NCBI GenBank assembly: GCA_044346175.1
Contig: JBIIZQ010000001.1
Coordinates: 124,001 to 188,000, forward strand
Reading direction: 5' to 3'
Source: JBJTUH01 sp044346175
GTDB lineage: Bacteria > Cyanobacteriota > Vampirovibrionia > Vampirovibrionales > JAJTHC01
DNA: 64,000 nucleotides
This document shows, one piece after another, positions 46,570-56,892 of this stretch. The stretch's first letter is position 1; each line of letters begins with the position of its first letter. The notes beneath the pieces were generated by a model that worked only from the letters and a program-made list of their open reading frames with translations, searched no databases and was not told the origin of the DNA. The position numbers were made by a program, and so were the translations under genes.

Positions 46570-47073
46570 ATGATGAACTCATTATACAATACTGCCGTAA
46601 GCAACTACTTCGGCTTTTTGGTACCTCCTGGTATCAATCAAAACCAAGTACGTCCTATTTTTAGTCCTTTTCCAGGGAGTAATACGGGGATTAACTATCT
46701 GTTTAATCCACCAGGCTTTTCGAGCTATGATACGGCGTTAATCAATAACCACAATTACCTTGAAGAACTCATTTCTGTGGGAACCATTAACGAAATTAAC
46801 AAGCAAGTGGGTTTACCTGAGTATTTTGCACCCACACCCTACCAAAGTGCTTGGCCTGTGCCGCCTAGTTATAACTATCAGGTACCCAATGTGTCTCCTG
46901 TGACACAACCAACGCCTATCGGGCAACCACCCGCCAGTGCTACGGTGCCTGCAAGTGTTTCTACCCCTTGGTCAGCAGGGGCATTAGGCGTGAACCCTAT
47001 TGTGAATGGTAATACCACAGCACCTGCAATGAACAACACACAACAAGCCACACGTATTAACCGTGTCGTGTAA
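46570..47073 (+). CDS. Hypothetical protein, Pro/Asn-rich
   Basis: The likely start is GTG 46567 or the tandem ATG at 46570, with AAGGA at 46552-46556 about 10 nt upstream of the GTG; the frame is open from 46486. The product has 168 residues: an N-terminal half rich in Asn, Tyr, Phe and Gly (NYFGFLVPPGINQNQVRP, FSSYDTALINNHNYLEELI) and a C-terminal half rich in Pro, Thr and Ala. No known family. It is followed by the large CHAP-like gene on the same strand and has a similar style in its N-terminal part (a LEE motif after short strands). Confidence 0.6.
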   Translation: MMNSLYNTAVSNYFGFLVPPGINQNQVRPIFSPFPGSNTGINYLFNPPGFSSYDTALINNHNYLEELISVGTINEINKQVGLPEYFAPTPYQSAWPVPPSYNYQVPNVSPVTQPTPIGQPPASATVPASVSTPWSAGALGVNPIVNGNTTAPAMNNTQQATRINRVV

Positions 47074-47139
47074 TGCGGTTATTTGTATGATACACATCAT
47101 CAGGCATTTTTAACTTACTAGGGGAATGATTAACGTACC

Positions 47140-49317
47140 ATGAGCATCGGGAATGTATACGGACAACCTGAAACCGCTAATGACTACTGGGTGAACCCAG
47201 GGCATTACGGTTTTCAGCCTCAGTATCGTCAAGGATACACATGGCGACTTACGACAAGCCCTGCCGTAAACTATGCTGTGGATGCGACAAACTTCCTAGA
47301 GGAAGCCCTGTACAGACAAACCAGCCAGAATATTCAAAACAATCAAGGACTAGGTACCTTTATTCCTGTGCCTGAAACCCCTGGTTTTGAAAGCTTGCTC
47401 CAACTCCAGTCACAACAAAATCCTCAAGCCTATATGACTCCCTCTGCACAAGTCAACGTAGAACCTACTCAAAGTGTGCTATCTCAAGTACTACCTACAC
47501 GGAGTGTGAACAACATCGAACCTTTTGATGGCTTACTCACGGCATTTCAAGCAGAAAAAGCCCAAACAAGTACACCTTTCCAAGTGGGTACTCCCATCAA
47601 CTCACCTGCATGGAATACTGACCCCAGACTTAACATTGACTTTAATACCCTGCCCAGTCAGTATGGACAACCCAGTAACATGCCCGTGGGCTATACCCTA
47701 CGCTATAGTGTCCGTCCACTTTCAGGATGGTTGGAAAATGCTGAGCGTGCAGGAGCCACACACATAGAACCCGTTCAGAGACTCTCAGGACGCTTTGGGA
47801 ACACCAGTGGTCATCTTGGTAATGGACAAGTCAGCGATAGTCTTGGTACCAACACGGCGGTAGGACAGTTGGGCGGACTCTATGAGGCGGGTACAGGGGC
47901 AAGTAGTCGGTACCAACCTGGTCAGTTCATGAAAGCCTATCAACAGGCAAACCCACAGCCTCAAGTGATGCAAGGACAAGTACCACAAATAGCACCTCAA
48001 GTTGTGCCACCCACGCCAGTGGTTACACAACCAACACCCTTGCAACAACAATCGTTGCAACAACCTGCCCTACAACAGCCTGCCATGCTATCGCCAGCAC
48101 AACCCACAAGTATGGTGCAACCTACCCAACCTCAGCTCATGCAGCCTCAAGTGGGTATGAATCCTATGCCCGTGCAAGGTATGACTCAAAATACAACGCA
48201 AAGTATGATGCCGAATCAAAATACGTTACCCAGTAGCAGTACCCCTCAGCCTGTCAGTACGGCCGCTCCTTATGGACAAAATTATAGTCATTTAAGTATG
48301 CTATCCAGCAGTACTCGGGGATTATTGGAAGACTCTGCCACGGCCCTACCAGGGATTGAAGCACAACTACAATCCTTAGTGACAGAAGCACAACAACAAA
48401 CCGCTGCTAAAAAAGGGCAAATGCAGGGTGTTGAGCAGGCGGCACAACAAACGCAACCACCCGTACCACAAGCCTACCCTTCGCTCGCTCCGCAGCCCAC
48501 ACAACCACAGCAACAACAACCCATCATGCCCGTGCAATCACCTGCTCCACAAGCCACTACTGTGAACCTAGGTGCAGTAAATGATTCAGGTGAGCGTGCC
48601 ATGGCACAAAGTAAAATCAACCAACTGTATCAACAAGGGCAACACATGGTACGACTGTATCAATCAGGGTTACTCCAAGAGGCTGAAGCGAATCAGATTC
48701 TTTCTGAAATTAACACTGCCCTTTATACCCTCATGCAACGTTATGGTCTTGAGCCTGTCCAAGTAGCTCAAGCTATTCAAGCTCAGCAACAAATGCAGCA
48801 ACAAGCACAAGCCGCACCAAGTATGCCTGTAGCACCCACCAGCACTTTAGAGGATAGATTCCCTCGGCAAACCAATGCGAGCAACACAGAACCACCTTCC
48901 CGAAGAGGTATGATGCTTGCTCAACTCAACCGTCAAGTTGCGTCACAAATGAATTCAACGGGTTGGTGCTATAAGGGCGTTGCACGGGCGGCCGAACGTA
49001 TGGGCATCAGTTTAACAGGTGCCTCGGCTTACATGGCGGCAGACCAACTCGCCAAAAGGCAAGACTTTAAAGAAGTGACCCCAGGGGGATGGATACCACC
49101 ACAACAACTGCCTACGCTTGTAAAACCTGGTGATATTGTGGTGTACGACCGAGGTTCTGGTAAACCCCACGGGCATATTGCCACCGTACTTGGTCAAGAA
49201 AATGGTCAGTGGAAAGAGGCCAGTGACCATGTCTCGAACCTAAACGTCAATTATCCTACAGGCCGTGCGAGAGTGTTTCGTCCTCTTGACACCCAAACCC
49301 AAAGTAACATTGCCTAA
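47140..49317 (+). CDS. CHAP/NlpC-like cysteine hydrolase with long Gln/Pro-rich region
   Basis: A 725-residue protein. Residues 1-250 are Asn/Gln/Gly-rich with short ordered pieces, 250-560 are a Gln/Pro/Met-rich linker, with a helical patch at about 490-545 (ERAMAQSKINQLYQQGQHMV). The last 125 residues resemble a CHAP-type amidase or endopeptidase: candidate nucleophile Cys610 in STGWCYKGVARAAERMG, then LVKPGDIVVYDRGSGKPHGHIATVLGQ with His677/His679. Such domains cut peptidoglycan cross-links. No signal peptide is visible, so export, if any, must be by another route. It is the second of two same-strand genes with odd composition. Confidence 0.7.
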   Translation: MSIGNVYGQPETANDYWVNPGHYGFQPQYRQGYTWRLTTSPAVNYAVDATNFLEEALYRQTSQNIQNNQGLGTFIPVPETPGFESLLQLQSQQNPQAYMTPSAQVNVEPTQSVLSQVLPTRSVNNIEPFDGLLTAFQAEKAQTSTPFQVGTPINSPAWNTDPRLNIDFNTLPSQYGQPSNMPVGYTLRYSVRPLSGWLENAERAGATHIEPVQRLSGRFGNTSGHLGNGQVSDSLGTNTAVGQLGGLYEAGTGASSRYQPGQFMKAYQQANPQPQVMQGQVPQIAPQVVPPTPVVTQPTPLQQQSLQQPALQQPAMLSPAQPTSMVQPTQPQLMQPQVGMNPMPVQGMTQNTTQSMMPNQNTLPSSSTPQPVSTAAPYGQNYSHLSMLSSSTRGLLEDSATALPGIEAQLQSLVTEAQQQTAAKKGQMQGVEQAAQQTQPPVPQAYPSLAPQPTQPQQQQPIMPVQSPAPQATTVNLGAVNDSGERAMAQSKINQLYQQGQHMVRLYQSGLLQEAEANQILSEINTALYTLMQRYGLEPVQVAQAIQAQQQMQQQAQAAPSMPVAPTSTLEDRFPRQTNASNTEPPSRRGMMLAQLNRQVASQMNSTGWCYKGVARAAERMGISLTGASAYMAADQLAKRQDFKEVTPGGWIPPQQLPTLVKPGDIVVYDRGSGKPHGHIATVLGQENGQWKEASDHVSNLNVNYPTGRARVFRPLDTQTQSNIA

Positions 49318-49463
49318 GCATACCTGCCAGAGAACATCCCGTGTGAACATACGCTTTTTACGTCACACCTATGCCATGGTGTATGATAACCCTGCCTACA
49401 GATGATTCGTGGGGGAGGGTTTGTCACCCTCCCGAAAGCCGACATCGGTAAACTTAAAGAAGT

Positions 49464-51455
49464 TTATTTGAAAAGAGGTAATGCCTGACGTAGGCGTGCA
49501 TTTTCCTCTTCAAGGGATGTGATACGTTCCAGCAAAGAAGGTAAATCTTCAAGCCCTTCTTGGGTCTTTACCGTTTTTTCTTGCAAATTACGGGTTTGCT
49601 GATGCTGTTGCTGATATTTTTTCACACTTGAGTAGAGGGTCAAGCTGGGCGAGTGGCGTAGGAGTCCTGTCACCATGGTACACGCACGCTCAACGAGTTC
49701 AATTTCAAATTCACGTTGCAAGTTTGCATCAACATGCCCTGTATAAGGGTGCATGACACGCTGGCGGATACTCTGATTGAGCAATAATTTATGGCGGAGA
49801 GGGTCGTCGGATAACTTAAGTTGTGGGTTATACCAACGCAGGGCTCCATGGAATACGGATAACTCTTTACCTAAAAGATTACTCAGAAGATACGTTACTT
49901 GAGGCTGAAGCACCACGACATGGGCAATCCCCAGGAGGTAATGATGGAGGAATTCTGGGTCGAGCAAGGGCGTGCGTGCATCACGGTCATAGGTCATCAC
50001 TAACACGGGCAGGGTTCGTTCGGTAGACAATAAAAAGCGTTGAAATTGGTCAAACGCAATGTCATCGCCTACTATCCAAGGACTTGGACGAAAACGGACA
50101 ACACCATCAAACAAACCTAACTCTTGAGAAAGTTGACGCAGGAAATGTGGCATTTGACGATGTTTTACAGGTGTCATATGCCCACCCTTGCACACATACT
50201 GACTCAAGCTCATCAAGACATGCGTACTCTCCTCTTCAATATGCTCGTCTAACACTACCTGTGTGACCCACTTTCGTTGAGGCACCTGAGCATCGTCTTG
50301 AATAAATTGTAACGCCCAATAGGGTGGCTCCATGATAGCTTCGCACTCTGAGCCGCCAAAAGCTGCGTAATTCACTTGAAAACTTTCGCCTTGGTACGCC
50401 ACGGCAGGTAAACGACATTGTTGGTCACGTACCCACTGGAGGACTTTACTTTGGACGTTTTCAATAATCAATGCTTTATCTTCATGCTCTCGTCCCACTT
50501 CAACCAGTAAATTAAACACAGGCTGAATACTTGTGGCGGGGTTAGGCATCCCTGCTTGTCCAGACGGTGTTACCTGAGAAGCACCATAGGGACCAGACAT
50601 GGCATGTGCTTCATGAGACGGAGAGGGAGGCATATAGCTCGATGCTTGATGCACAGGCGTATAGGCTCTGTGAGAAGAACGCTTGTCATAGTAAGTATTC
50701 CCACCACCATAGCCTTGAGGGTATCCTTGAGCCGTGCCTGTATCATAAGAAGAGGAAGAAGGATAAGGACGATATCCTGATGCCCCATGGAATCCAGCAT
50801 CAGAAGGTTGCCCGTCATGGGTCGTGTAGCCCGATAAACCCCCTAGCTCAGGGGTGGTTGTTTGGGGTGCGTTGCCGTGTGGTATATGGGTAGAACTATG
50901 ATGATTGGCGGTATGGCGAGAGGTCTCTTGACGAGGGTTTTCTTGTGCATAAAAGTTAGCATCGGGCGGATACCCATTGCTTTCATAGCCATAATGATGC
51001 GTAGGCACTGGTGCTGGATAAGATGCTCCTTGGTAGTTTGAGGGTTTTCCGTAACGTCCAGCAGAAGGGTGGGAGGCTGCCGTCTGCCCATAATGTCCTT
51101 TAGGGTGACGATGTCCATGTGCCTCGTAACCTTGATAGGATTGGGGTGCTGCTGTAGAGGCAAAGGCTGGTACGGTATTTTGGGTGCCTTGAGAGAAGTT
51201 AGCTTGATGCGTGTACTCAGTGTGGGCTGTATCGATAGAGGGGTAATGATACCGCTCTGTGTCAGCGTTTTCTTCTGGTAGGGTGGGTCGCCCTGTTGGA
51301 TGTGTGTAAGGACGTGAGGTTCCTAAGGGCAGAAAATTAGACGAATAGTCAGAAACGTTATCCCCTGTCGTGTCGTGTTGACCAGATGTCATACCAGTAT
51401 CCTGTGTTGCTTGTGATACTTGAGGATTCACAGTGGGGTCATAAGAAGAGGTCAT
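49464..51455 (-). CDS. Hypothetical protein, low-complexity N-terminus and folded C-terminus
   Basis: A 663-residue protein. The first 310 residues are very rich in Ser, Tyr, Gly, Pro, His and Thr (many Y-G/Y-P dipeptides, e.g. YPQGYGGGNTYYDKRSSHRA) and probably disordered. Residues 310-590 look folded, α/β in character (VFNLLVEVGREHEDKALIIENVQ, LPVLVMTYDRDARTPLLDPEFLHHYLLGI). The end is a coiled coil (LLERITSLEEENARLRQALP). No signal peptide, membrane span or known family. Confidence 0.6.
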   Translation of the reverse strand: MTSSYDPTVNPQVSQATQDTGMTSGQHDTTGDNVSDYSSNFLPLGTSRPYTHPTGRPTLPEENADTERYHYPSIDTAHTEYTHQANFSQGTQNTVPAFASTAAPQSYQGYEAHGHRHPKGHYGQTAASHPSAGRYGKPSNYQGASYPAPVPTHHYGYESNGYPPDANFYAQENPRQETSRHTANHHSSTHIPHGNAPQTTTPELGGLSGYTTHDGQPSDAGFHGASGYRPYPSSSSYDTGTAQGYPQGYGGGNTYYDKRSSHRAYTPVHQASSYMPPSPSHEAHAMSGPYGASQVTPSGQAGMPNPATSIQPVFNLLVEVGREHEDKALIIENVQSKVLQWVRDQQCRLPAVAYQGESFQVNYAAFGGSECEAIMEPPYWALQFIQDDAQVPQRKWVTQVVLDEHIEEESTHVLMSLSQYVCKGGHMTPVKHRQMPHFLRQLSQELGLFDGVVRFRPSPWIVGDDIAFDQFQRFLLSTERTLPVLVMTYDRDARTPLLDPEFLHHYLLGIAHVVVLQPQVTYLLSNLLGKELSVFHGALRWYNPQLKLSDDPLRHKLLLNQSIRQRVMHPYTGHVDANLQREFEIELVERACTMVTGLLRHSPSLTLYSSVKKYQQQHQQTRNLQEKTVKTQEGLEDLPSLLERITSLEEENARLRQALPLFK

Positions 51456-51771
51456 GGGTTTTAATGATTAACCTTTTAATAAAAAACGATTATTAACACT
51501 TACTACTTCACTAAAACAACGGAACGCTCAACACACATTCTCAATACACATTCAATGTAAGGCAGTTTGCCTTTTTAACATCCATCATCAACACTTCAAC
51601 GAGCATATGTAATAAAAGGGGAGTTACCACTAAAAGAGGCTACCATAGCATGGTGTATTTGGTTTATCGTTTAAGGCAAAATAGCACCTTATTGACATCA
51701 ATAAACAGGTACTTCATGCTACTTTATAGATACCATACCACAGTTCTTAGCAATCGACCATGCCTAAGATA
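51456..51771. other. Intergenic region, nothing recognised
   Basis: About 315 AT-rich bases upstream of the 663-residue protein gene and downstream of gpmI. No gene or repeat of note apart from the hairpin listed at its right edge. Confidence 0.35.
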
Positions 51772-51802
51772 CTTGAGGCTTTGGCTATTCAATAGCCTCA
51801 AG
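51772..51802 (-). terminator. Hairpin at the 3' end of gpmI
   Basis: CTTGAGGCT at 51772-51780 pairs with AGCCTCAAG at 51794-51802; a smaller palindrome GGCTATTCAATAGCC lies inside. It overlaps the end of gpmI and may end its transcript, but there is no strong T-run. Confidence 0.35.
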
Positions 51803-53404
51803 CATACTGCTAGCGGTCATGGCTTCAGGCACTGATAGTCCTAGTACGGTTAAGAGGGTTGGTGCCACATTTGCCAAGCTAAAACGAGGGTCGGCTTTAA
51901 ACTTAAACTCGTTGCCAGCTTGTCCTACCATGATGAATGGCACAGGATTGATGGTATGTGCAGTGTGTTCACCTCCATTTTCATCGAACATTTGTTCAAT
52001 GTTACCGTGGTCGGCACTGACAAAAAGCGTCCCATTCACAGCAAGCACCGCCTCGGAGACCTCTTTCAAAGCGGCATCAATCGCTTTCACAGCCTCAATC
52101 GCAGCGGGTAGTTTACCACAATGCCCTACCATATCAGGATTGGCGAAGTTACAAATCATGACATCATAACGACGCTCAAGAATAGCTTCAACCAGTTTGG
52201 CTTTTACCTCTGGTAAGCTCATAGCTGGCTGCATATCATAGGTAGCCACCTTGGGGGAATCAACCAACACACGGGTTTCGCCTTCAAAGCATGCTTCACG
52301 TCCGCCACTAAAGAAGTACGTCACATGGGCGTATTTCTCAGTTTCAGCGATGCGTAGCTGGGTTAACCCTGCTTTTGAAATCACTTCAGGGAAGAAGTCC
52401 ACGAGCGGTTCTTTAGGGAATGCGACGGGTTGGTTCTTTAATTGACTGCCGTAAGAGGTCATACACACAAAGTGAAGGTCTTTCAGGACTTTGGAACGCT
52501 CAAACCCATTAAAATCAGGGTCTACAAAGGCAGTCGTAATTTCTCTGGCACGGTCAGGGCGGAAGTTAGCAAAAACGACAACATCGCCATCTTTCATGCC
52601 GTCGTAAGTCAGGTCTGTAATGGCGGGTAGTACAAACTCGTCTAACACGTCTTGTTCATAACTTAAATGTAGGGCATTTAACGATAAGAGGTGTCTGCGT
52701 CCGTAAGATTGCGCTGTCATGTTGCCTGAGTCTTCCAAGGCACTGGCTTGTTCGGCATCCATGACCATGGTTTCATACGCCATTTGGACTCTGTCCCAAC
52801 GGTTGTCTCTATCCATGGCGTAGTAACGTCCGTGAATGGTGGCAATTTGAGGGAGGTCAAGGTCAAGGAGGGCTTCTTCAATTTTACGTAACGAGGCTTC
52901 AGCCGACTTAGGAGGCACGTCTCTGCCATCCAAAAACGCATGCACTGCCACCTTGCTGAGTCCTTGCTGATGAGCCATTTTTAAAAGGGCAACGATGTGG
53001 TCCTCATGGCTATGAACCCCACCAGGACTCGTAAGCCCCATGACGTGAAAGCACGTCCCTCGTTGTTTCGCAAGTGCCATGGCATCCAACAGAACTTGGT
53101 TTTTTTCAAATAAGCTTTCAGCAATATGTTTGTTGATTTTAGTCAATTCTTGATAAAGCACCCGTCCTGCACCGAAGGTCATATGACCCACTTCCGAATT
53201 ACCAATTTGTCCATCAGGTAAGCCCACGAAAGACTCTGAGGCTTGGATAGCCACATGAGGCTGTGTGGCAAGCAGATGTTTAAACCAGTCTGCTGGGGCT
53301 TGCTCAATGGCATTCCCTGAAATGTCCTGCGAGGTGGATAACCCCCAACCATCTAAAATCAGCAATACTAAAGGGGTATGGTTTGCAGTGGTGGTGGTCA
53401 TCAT
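51785..53404 (-). CDS. gpmI: 2,3-bisphosphoglycerate-independent phosphoglycerate mutase
   Basis: Interconverts 3- and 2-phosphoglycerate in glycolysis using manganese. The 539-residue protein has the alkaline-phosphatase-like start LLILDGWGLS, the catalytic Ser70 in QIGNSEVGHMTFGAGR, FLDGRDVPPKSA and HGRYYAMDRDNRWDRV in the middle, and the metal motif NFANPDMVGHCG and SADHGNIEQM near the end. Length is usual to slightly long. It starts with tandem ATG. A single-gene unit ahead of the divergent accessory island. Confidence 0.96.
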   Translation of the reverse strand: MMTTTTANHTPLVLLILDGWGLSTSQDISGNAIEQAPADWFKHLLATQPHVAIQASESFVGLPDGQIGNSEVGHMTFGAGRVLYQELTKINKHIAESLFEKNQVLLDAMALAKQRGTCFHVMGLTSPGGVHSHEDHIVALLKMAHQQGLSKVAVHAFLDGRDVPPKSAEASLRKIEEALLDLDLPQIATIHGRYYAMDRDNRWDRVQMAYETMVMDAEQASALEDSGNMTAQSYGRRHLLSLNALHLSYEQDVLDEFVLPAITDLTYDGMKDGDVVVFANFRPDRAREITTAFVDPDFNGFERSKVLKDLHFVCMTSYGSQLKNQPVAFPKEPLVDFFPEVISKAGLTQLRIAETEKYAHVTYFFSGGREACFEGETRVLVDSPKVATYDMQPAMSLPEVKAKLVEAILERRYDVMICNFANPDMVGHCGKLPAAIEAVKAIDAALKEVSEAVLAVNGTLFVSADHGNIEQMFDENGGEHTAHTINPVPFIMVGQAGNEFKFKADPRFSLANVAPTLLTVLGLSVPEAMTASSMLEAIE

Positions 53405-53793
53405 GGTTTAAACAATCTCCTAGATGGAAACGAAAGAGGATGCAACGGAGGGTGTTTCGTGTCGTTTGTTGTGATTGGGCAATAGATGCCTCAAGCTACG
53501 AGACGATTATAACTGTATACCCTATATATAGGTGTAGCACACCCATCGAGTAGGGCGGGCAGGTGGTAAAAGGACAATGAACCCTCCACACGAGATACTA
53601 CTATCAATGCCATAAAGACACGTTCTTGAAAAGCGAAAGTTTCGTTGTGACCTACGTTTGCTTGGTAACATTGAGCTTATCCTGATTTGATGATATTTTT
53701 AGTGTAAATCCCGCTTAAGTCGATAATATGTTCCCAATTTTAAACAAAAAACTTTTAAAGTGAGTTAAAGAAATCGAAAGTTAGGTTGAGTTT
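53405..53793. other. Intergenic region at the left edge of the accessory island
   Basis: About 390 bases, AT-rich in its right half, between divergent gpmI and the helicase gene. It holds TATAAT on the minus strand (53511-53506), a possible gpmI -10, and CTATATATAG near 53522. No tRNA, recombinase site or terminal repeat that would mark an insertion was found. Confidence 0.4.
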
Positions 53794-56700
53794 ATGGTGC
53801 TATACGACAACAAAGACAATAAAGTATCCGATTTCTTGGAAATGTATTTGGAGGAGGGTGCTTCATTACGTTTAGTATCAGCTTATTTCACGGTGCAGGC
53901 TTTTTTTAAACTACGCAATAAATTGAATGGATTGAAAGAGACTCGCTTCCTTTTCGGTGAACCTCGCTTCATTCAAAAGATAAACCAGAAAGAAACAGAG
54001 TATCAACCGTTTAAAATAGAGGGGGAATCAATTAAGCCCAGTTATGCTATCAAACAAAGTTTACTTGCTAAGGCTTGTAAGCAATGGATTGAGAAAGATA
54101 GTGTACATATTAAATCTGTGAAACAATCAGGCTTGCTTCACGGGAAAATGTACTATGTAACGAGTAAAACGAATGCTACTCAGGCAATTATTGGTAGTTC
54201 TAACTTTACTGAGGCTGGTTTAGGGTTCTCTCAGTCACCTAACATAGAGCTTAATATGACCGTTGAAGACAGACGGGACTGTCACGACTTAGAAAAATGG
54301 TTTGATAGCCAGTGGTGCAGTGATAATTTAGTAGAGGATGTGAAGGCAAAAGTTTTATATTATCTTGAACAGTTATATCAAAAAGTCTCTCCCAAAACAC
54401 TCTATTACAAAACGCTATTTCACCTTTTTGAAAGACACTTAGAAGACAATCAAAATGTGGAAGATGCCGAAGCTAAAACAAGACTTCCTGAGACGGTTAT
54501 ATGGCAAGCGTTATATGGATTTCAAAAACAGGCAGTTCGTTTGGCTTTAAGTAAATTAGAACATTATGGTGGATGTATTATAGCCGATAGTGTGGGTCTT
54601 GGTAAAACCTATGAGGCACTTGCGGTTATTAAGGCATTTGAAAATAAGAATAAAGAGGTTTTAGTGTTATGTCCTAAAAAGCTGGAACGTAACTGGAAAC
54701 AGTTTATTGAAAAACGGGACACGAATCCGCTCCTGAAAGACCGTTTCTCTTATACGGTAAAACCACATTCCATTTTTTCAACGCAAGAGGAAACAGCCTT
54801 TGCTTGGAATCATTTTGAACTTATTGTAATAGATGAATCACACCATTTTAGAAATGAAAGTGCCTCTCGCTTTCAGAAACTTTTGGATGTTATGAAAACC
54901 TCCAAGCCTAAAGTTTTGTTGCTATCAGCAACGCCTGTTAACAATAATTTAAATGATTTGAAAAACCAATTACGGTTTATTGCTTCTGATGAAAGTCATC
55001 ATTTTGATGATGATATTTTAGGAATTTCAAACTTTAAAACCTTGTTGGATCATGCCCAAAGAGAATATAAGGCTTGGTATGATTCTAAAGGGTCTGATAC
55101 CAGTAAGGTGAAAAACCTTCAGGAGTGCCTTCCTATAGACTACTTCAAGTTGTGTGATGAAATCATTATTGCACGTTCTCGTAAGCATATCGAAACCTTT
55201 TACAAAGAAGATTTGGAGAAGCTAGGTGCGTTTCCTCGAAGGCTTTCTAACCTTTCTTATAAGACATACCCATTAAAAATAGGAGACCCACTTTGTTATG
55301 AGGAGTTGGCAGAATGTTTTGAAGACCTAACGCTTGCCTCCTATAAACGAAGTGACTTTATTAAACCCGAGTATCGTGAGCGATACAGAGGTATGAATCA
55401 TGACCAAATTGTTGGATTGTTGAAAATAGGGCTGTTTAAACGTTTGGAAAGCTCTGTTTCCTCTTTTGCATCAACCCTTACTCGTATGATTGAGCGTATT
55501 GAAAATATTCAAACAGGCTTAGAACATGCTAAGTTTGACAGAGACATACTTGACATCAATGACCTGTTTATTGAAGATGATACGCTCCTTGATGCTATGG
55601 AGACCCATAAGTATGACAGAGAAGGTATACCACTTGAACATATTGATATAGACACATGGCAACAAAAGTTAAGAGCAGATAGAGAATTATTGGAAAGCAT
55701 GTTTGGCTTAGTGCAAGATGCACAAGGTCAAAATGATGGAAAATTAGAAAAGCTCAAAACCCATATTCAAGACAAGTTAAAGCAAAATAATCGTAAAGTC
55801 TTAGTCTTTACGCAATACTCAGATACTGCCTCTTATCTGTACAAAGAGCTAAAAGAATTGTTGCCTCATGCTTCTTTAGGACTGGTTACAGGCACAGAGA
55901 CTAAAGCAACTTGTGGTGCTGTTGATTTTGAAAGTATTTTAAGCAACTTTTCTCCTCGTTCTAAAAAAAGACTCACCCATCAAGAAATTGATATTCTGGT
56001 TGCAACAGATTGTATTTCTGAAGGTCAAAACTTGCAGGATTGTGACCAAGTGGTTAACTACGATATTCACTGGAATCCTGTTCGTCTTATCCAGCGTTTT
56101 GGACGAATTGACCGTTTGAATAGTCAAAATAAAGCCATTCAAATGGTTAATTTTTGGCCAACAGAGACCCTAGAAGATTATCTTAAGTTAGAAAGGCGTA
56201 TTTCTGGAAAGTCTGAGCTTGCGAACTTAAGCACCTCAGGGAACGATAATGTTTTAAGTGATGAAAGTGTTGAATATGATTACCGTAAGAAGCAATTTGA
56301 AATTATTGAGGACGAGTCAGGTCATCTGGAAAATGTCATGAAAGATGACTTAGATTTTTCTTCACACTCTTTCAATGACTTTATCACTGAGTTGTTACAA
56401 TTTTTAGGCACGCAAAAAGAAGCCCTTAGGAAAATGCCACTGGGGTTACACGCTATTGTTGAATCAGAAACTCAAGCATCTCTTGGTACGATTTTTTGTT
56501 TGAAACAAACTGTGAATACGAAGCGTAACAAGCATGTGAACGCTTTTAACCCGTACTACCTCATTTACGTTACTGAAAAAGGTATACAGGGTACCTCTAT
56601 AAAAACCAGAGCTGAAGCATTTGAGACTCTAAACCTTTACAGACAACTATGTAAGGATAAACATCGTCCTAATGAGGAGCTTTCAAAGTGGTTTGATGAA

Positions 56701-56892
56701 AGGCTTGAGAATCAGAATAATGACTTTGATAACCTCTTGAAAAGAGCCATTGCTTCGCTTTCTTCTGATTATAAACATCAAGTAGAAAAACTTATTGACA
56801 ATTTTGATATTGAGTTACCTCAATTTAATGAGAATGAAGCCGTTACAGATGAATCAAGTTTAGAGCTAGTCACATGGTTAATTATACGTTAG
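53794..56892 (+). CDS. PLD/HKD nuclease fused to SNF2-type helicase
   Basis: A 1032-residue protein. Residues 1-190 form a phospholipase-D-like nuclease module with HGKMYYV (His116, Lys118) and GSSNFTEAGLGF, the H-x-K...G-S-x-N pattern of HKD nucleases. The rest is a superfamily 2 helicase/translocase of the SNF2/RapA type: Walker A DSVGLGKTYEAL near 265, DESHHFRN near 347, LLSATPVNN near 377, and motif VI QRFGRIDRLN near 767. A C-terminal region of about 240 residues is unassigned. The base and codon use is more AT-rich than in flanking genes. It overlaps the sigma-fusion gene by 19 nt. Such nuclease-translocase fusions usually serve in DNA restriction or phage defence; that role is inferred. 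Confidence 0.9.
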   Translation: MVLYDNKDNKVSDFLEMYLEEGASLRLVSAYFTVQAFFKLRNKLNGLKETRFLFGEPRFIQKINQKETEYQPFKIEGESIKPSYAIKQSLLAKACKQWIEKDSVHIKSVKQSGLLHGKMYYVTSKTNATQAIIGSSNFTEAGLGFSQSPNIELNMTVEDRRDCHDLEKWFDSQWCSDNLVEDVKAKVLYYLEQLYQKVSPKTLYYKTLFHLFERHLEDNQNVEDAEAKTRLPETVIWQALYGFQKQAVRLALSKLEHYGGCIIADSVGLGKTYEALAVIKAFENKNKEVLVLCPKKLERNWKQFIEKRDTNPLLKDRFSYTVKPHSIFSTQEETAFAWNHFELIVIDESHHFRNESASRFQKLLDVMKTSKPKVLLLSATPVNNNLNDLKNQLRFIASDESHHFDDDILGISNFKTLLDHAQREYKAWYDSKGSDTSKVKNLQECLPIDYFKLCDEIIIARSRKHIETFYKEDLEKLGAFPRRLSNLSYKTYPLKIGDPLCYEELAECFEDLTLASYKRSDFIKPEYRERYRGMNHDQIVGLLKIGLFKRLESSVSSFASTLTRMIERIENIQTGLEHAKFDRDILDINDLFIEDDTLLDAMETHKYDREGIPLEHIDIDTWQQKLRADRELLESMFGLVQDAQGQNDGKLEKLKTHIQDKLKQNNRKVLVFTQYSDTASYLYKELKELLPHASLGLVTGTETKATCGAVDFESILSNFSPRSKKRLTHQEIDILVATDCISEGQNLQDCDQVVNYDIHWNPVRLIQRFGRIDRLNSQNKAIQMVNFWPTETLEDYLKLERRISGKSELANLSTSGNDNVLSDESVEYDYRKKQFEIIEDESGHLENVMKDDLDFSSHSFNDFITELLQFLGTQKEALRKMPLGLHAIVESETQASLGTIFCLKQTVNTKRNKHVNAFNPYYLIYVTEKGIQGTSIKTRAEAFETLNLYRQLCKDKHRPNEELSKWFDERLENQNNDFDNLLKRAIASLSSDYKHQVEKLIDNFDIELPQFNENEAVTDESSLELVTWLIIR

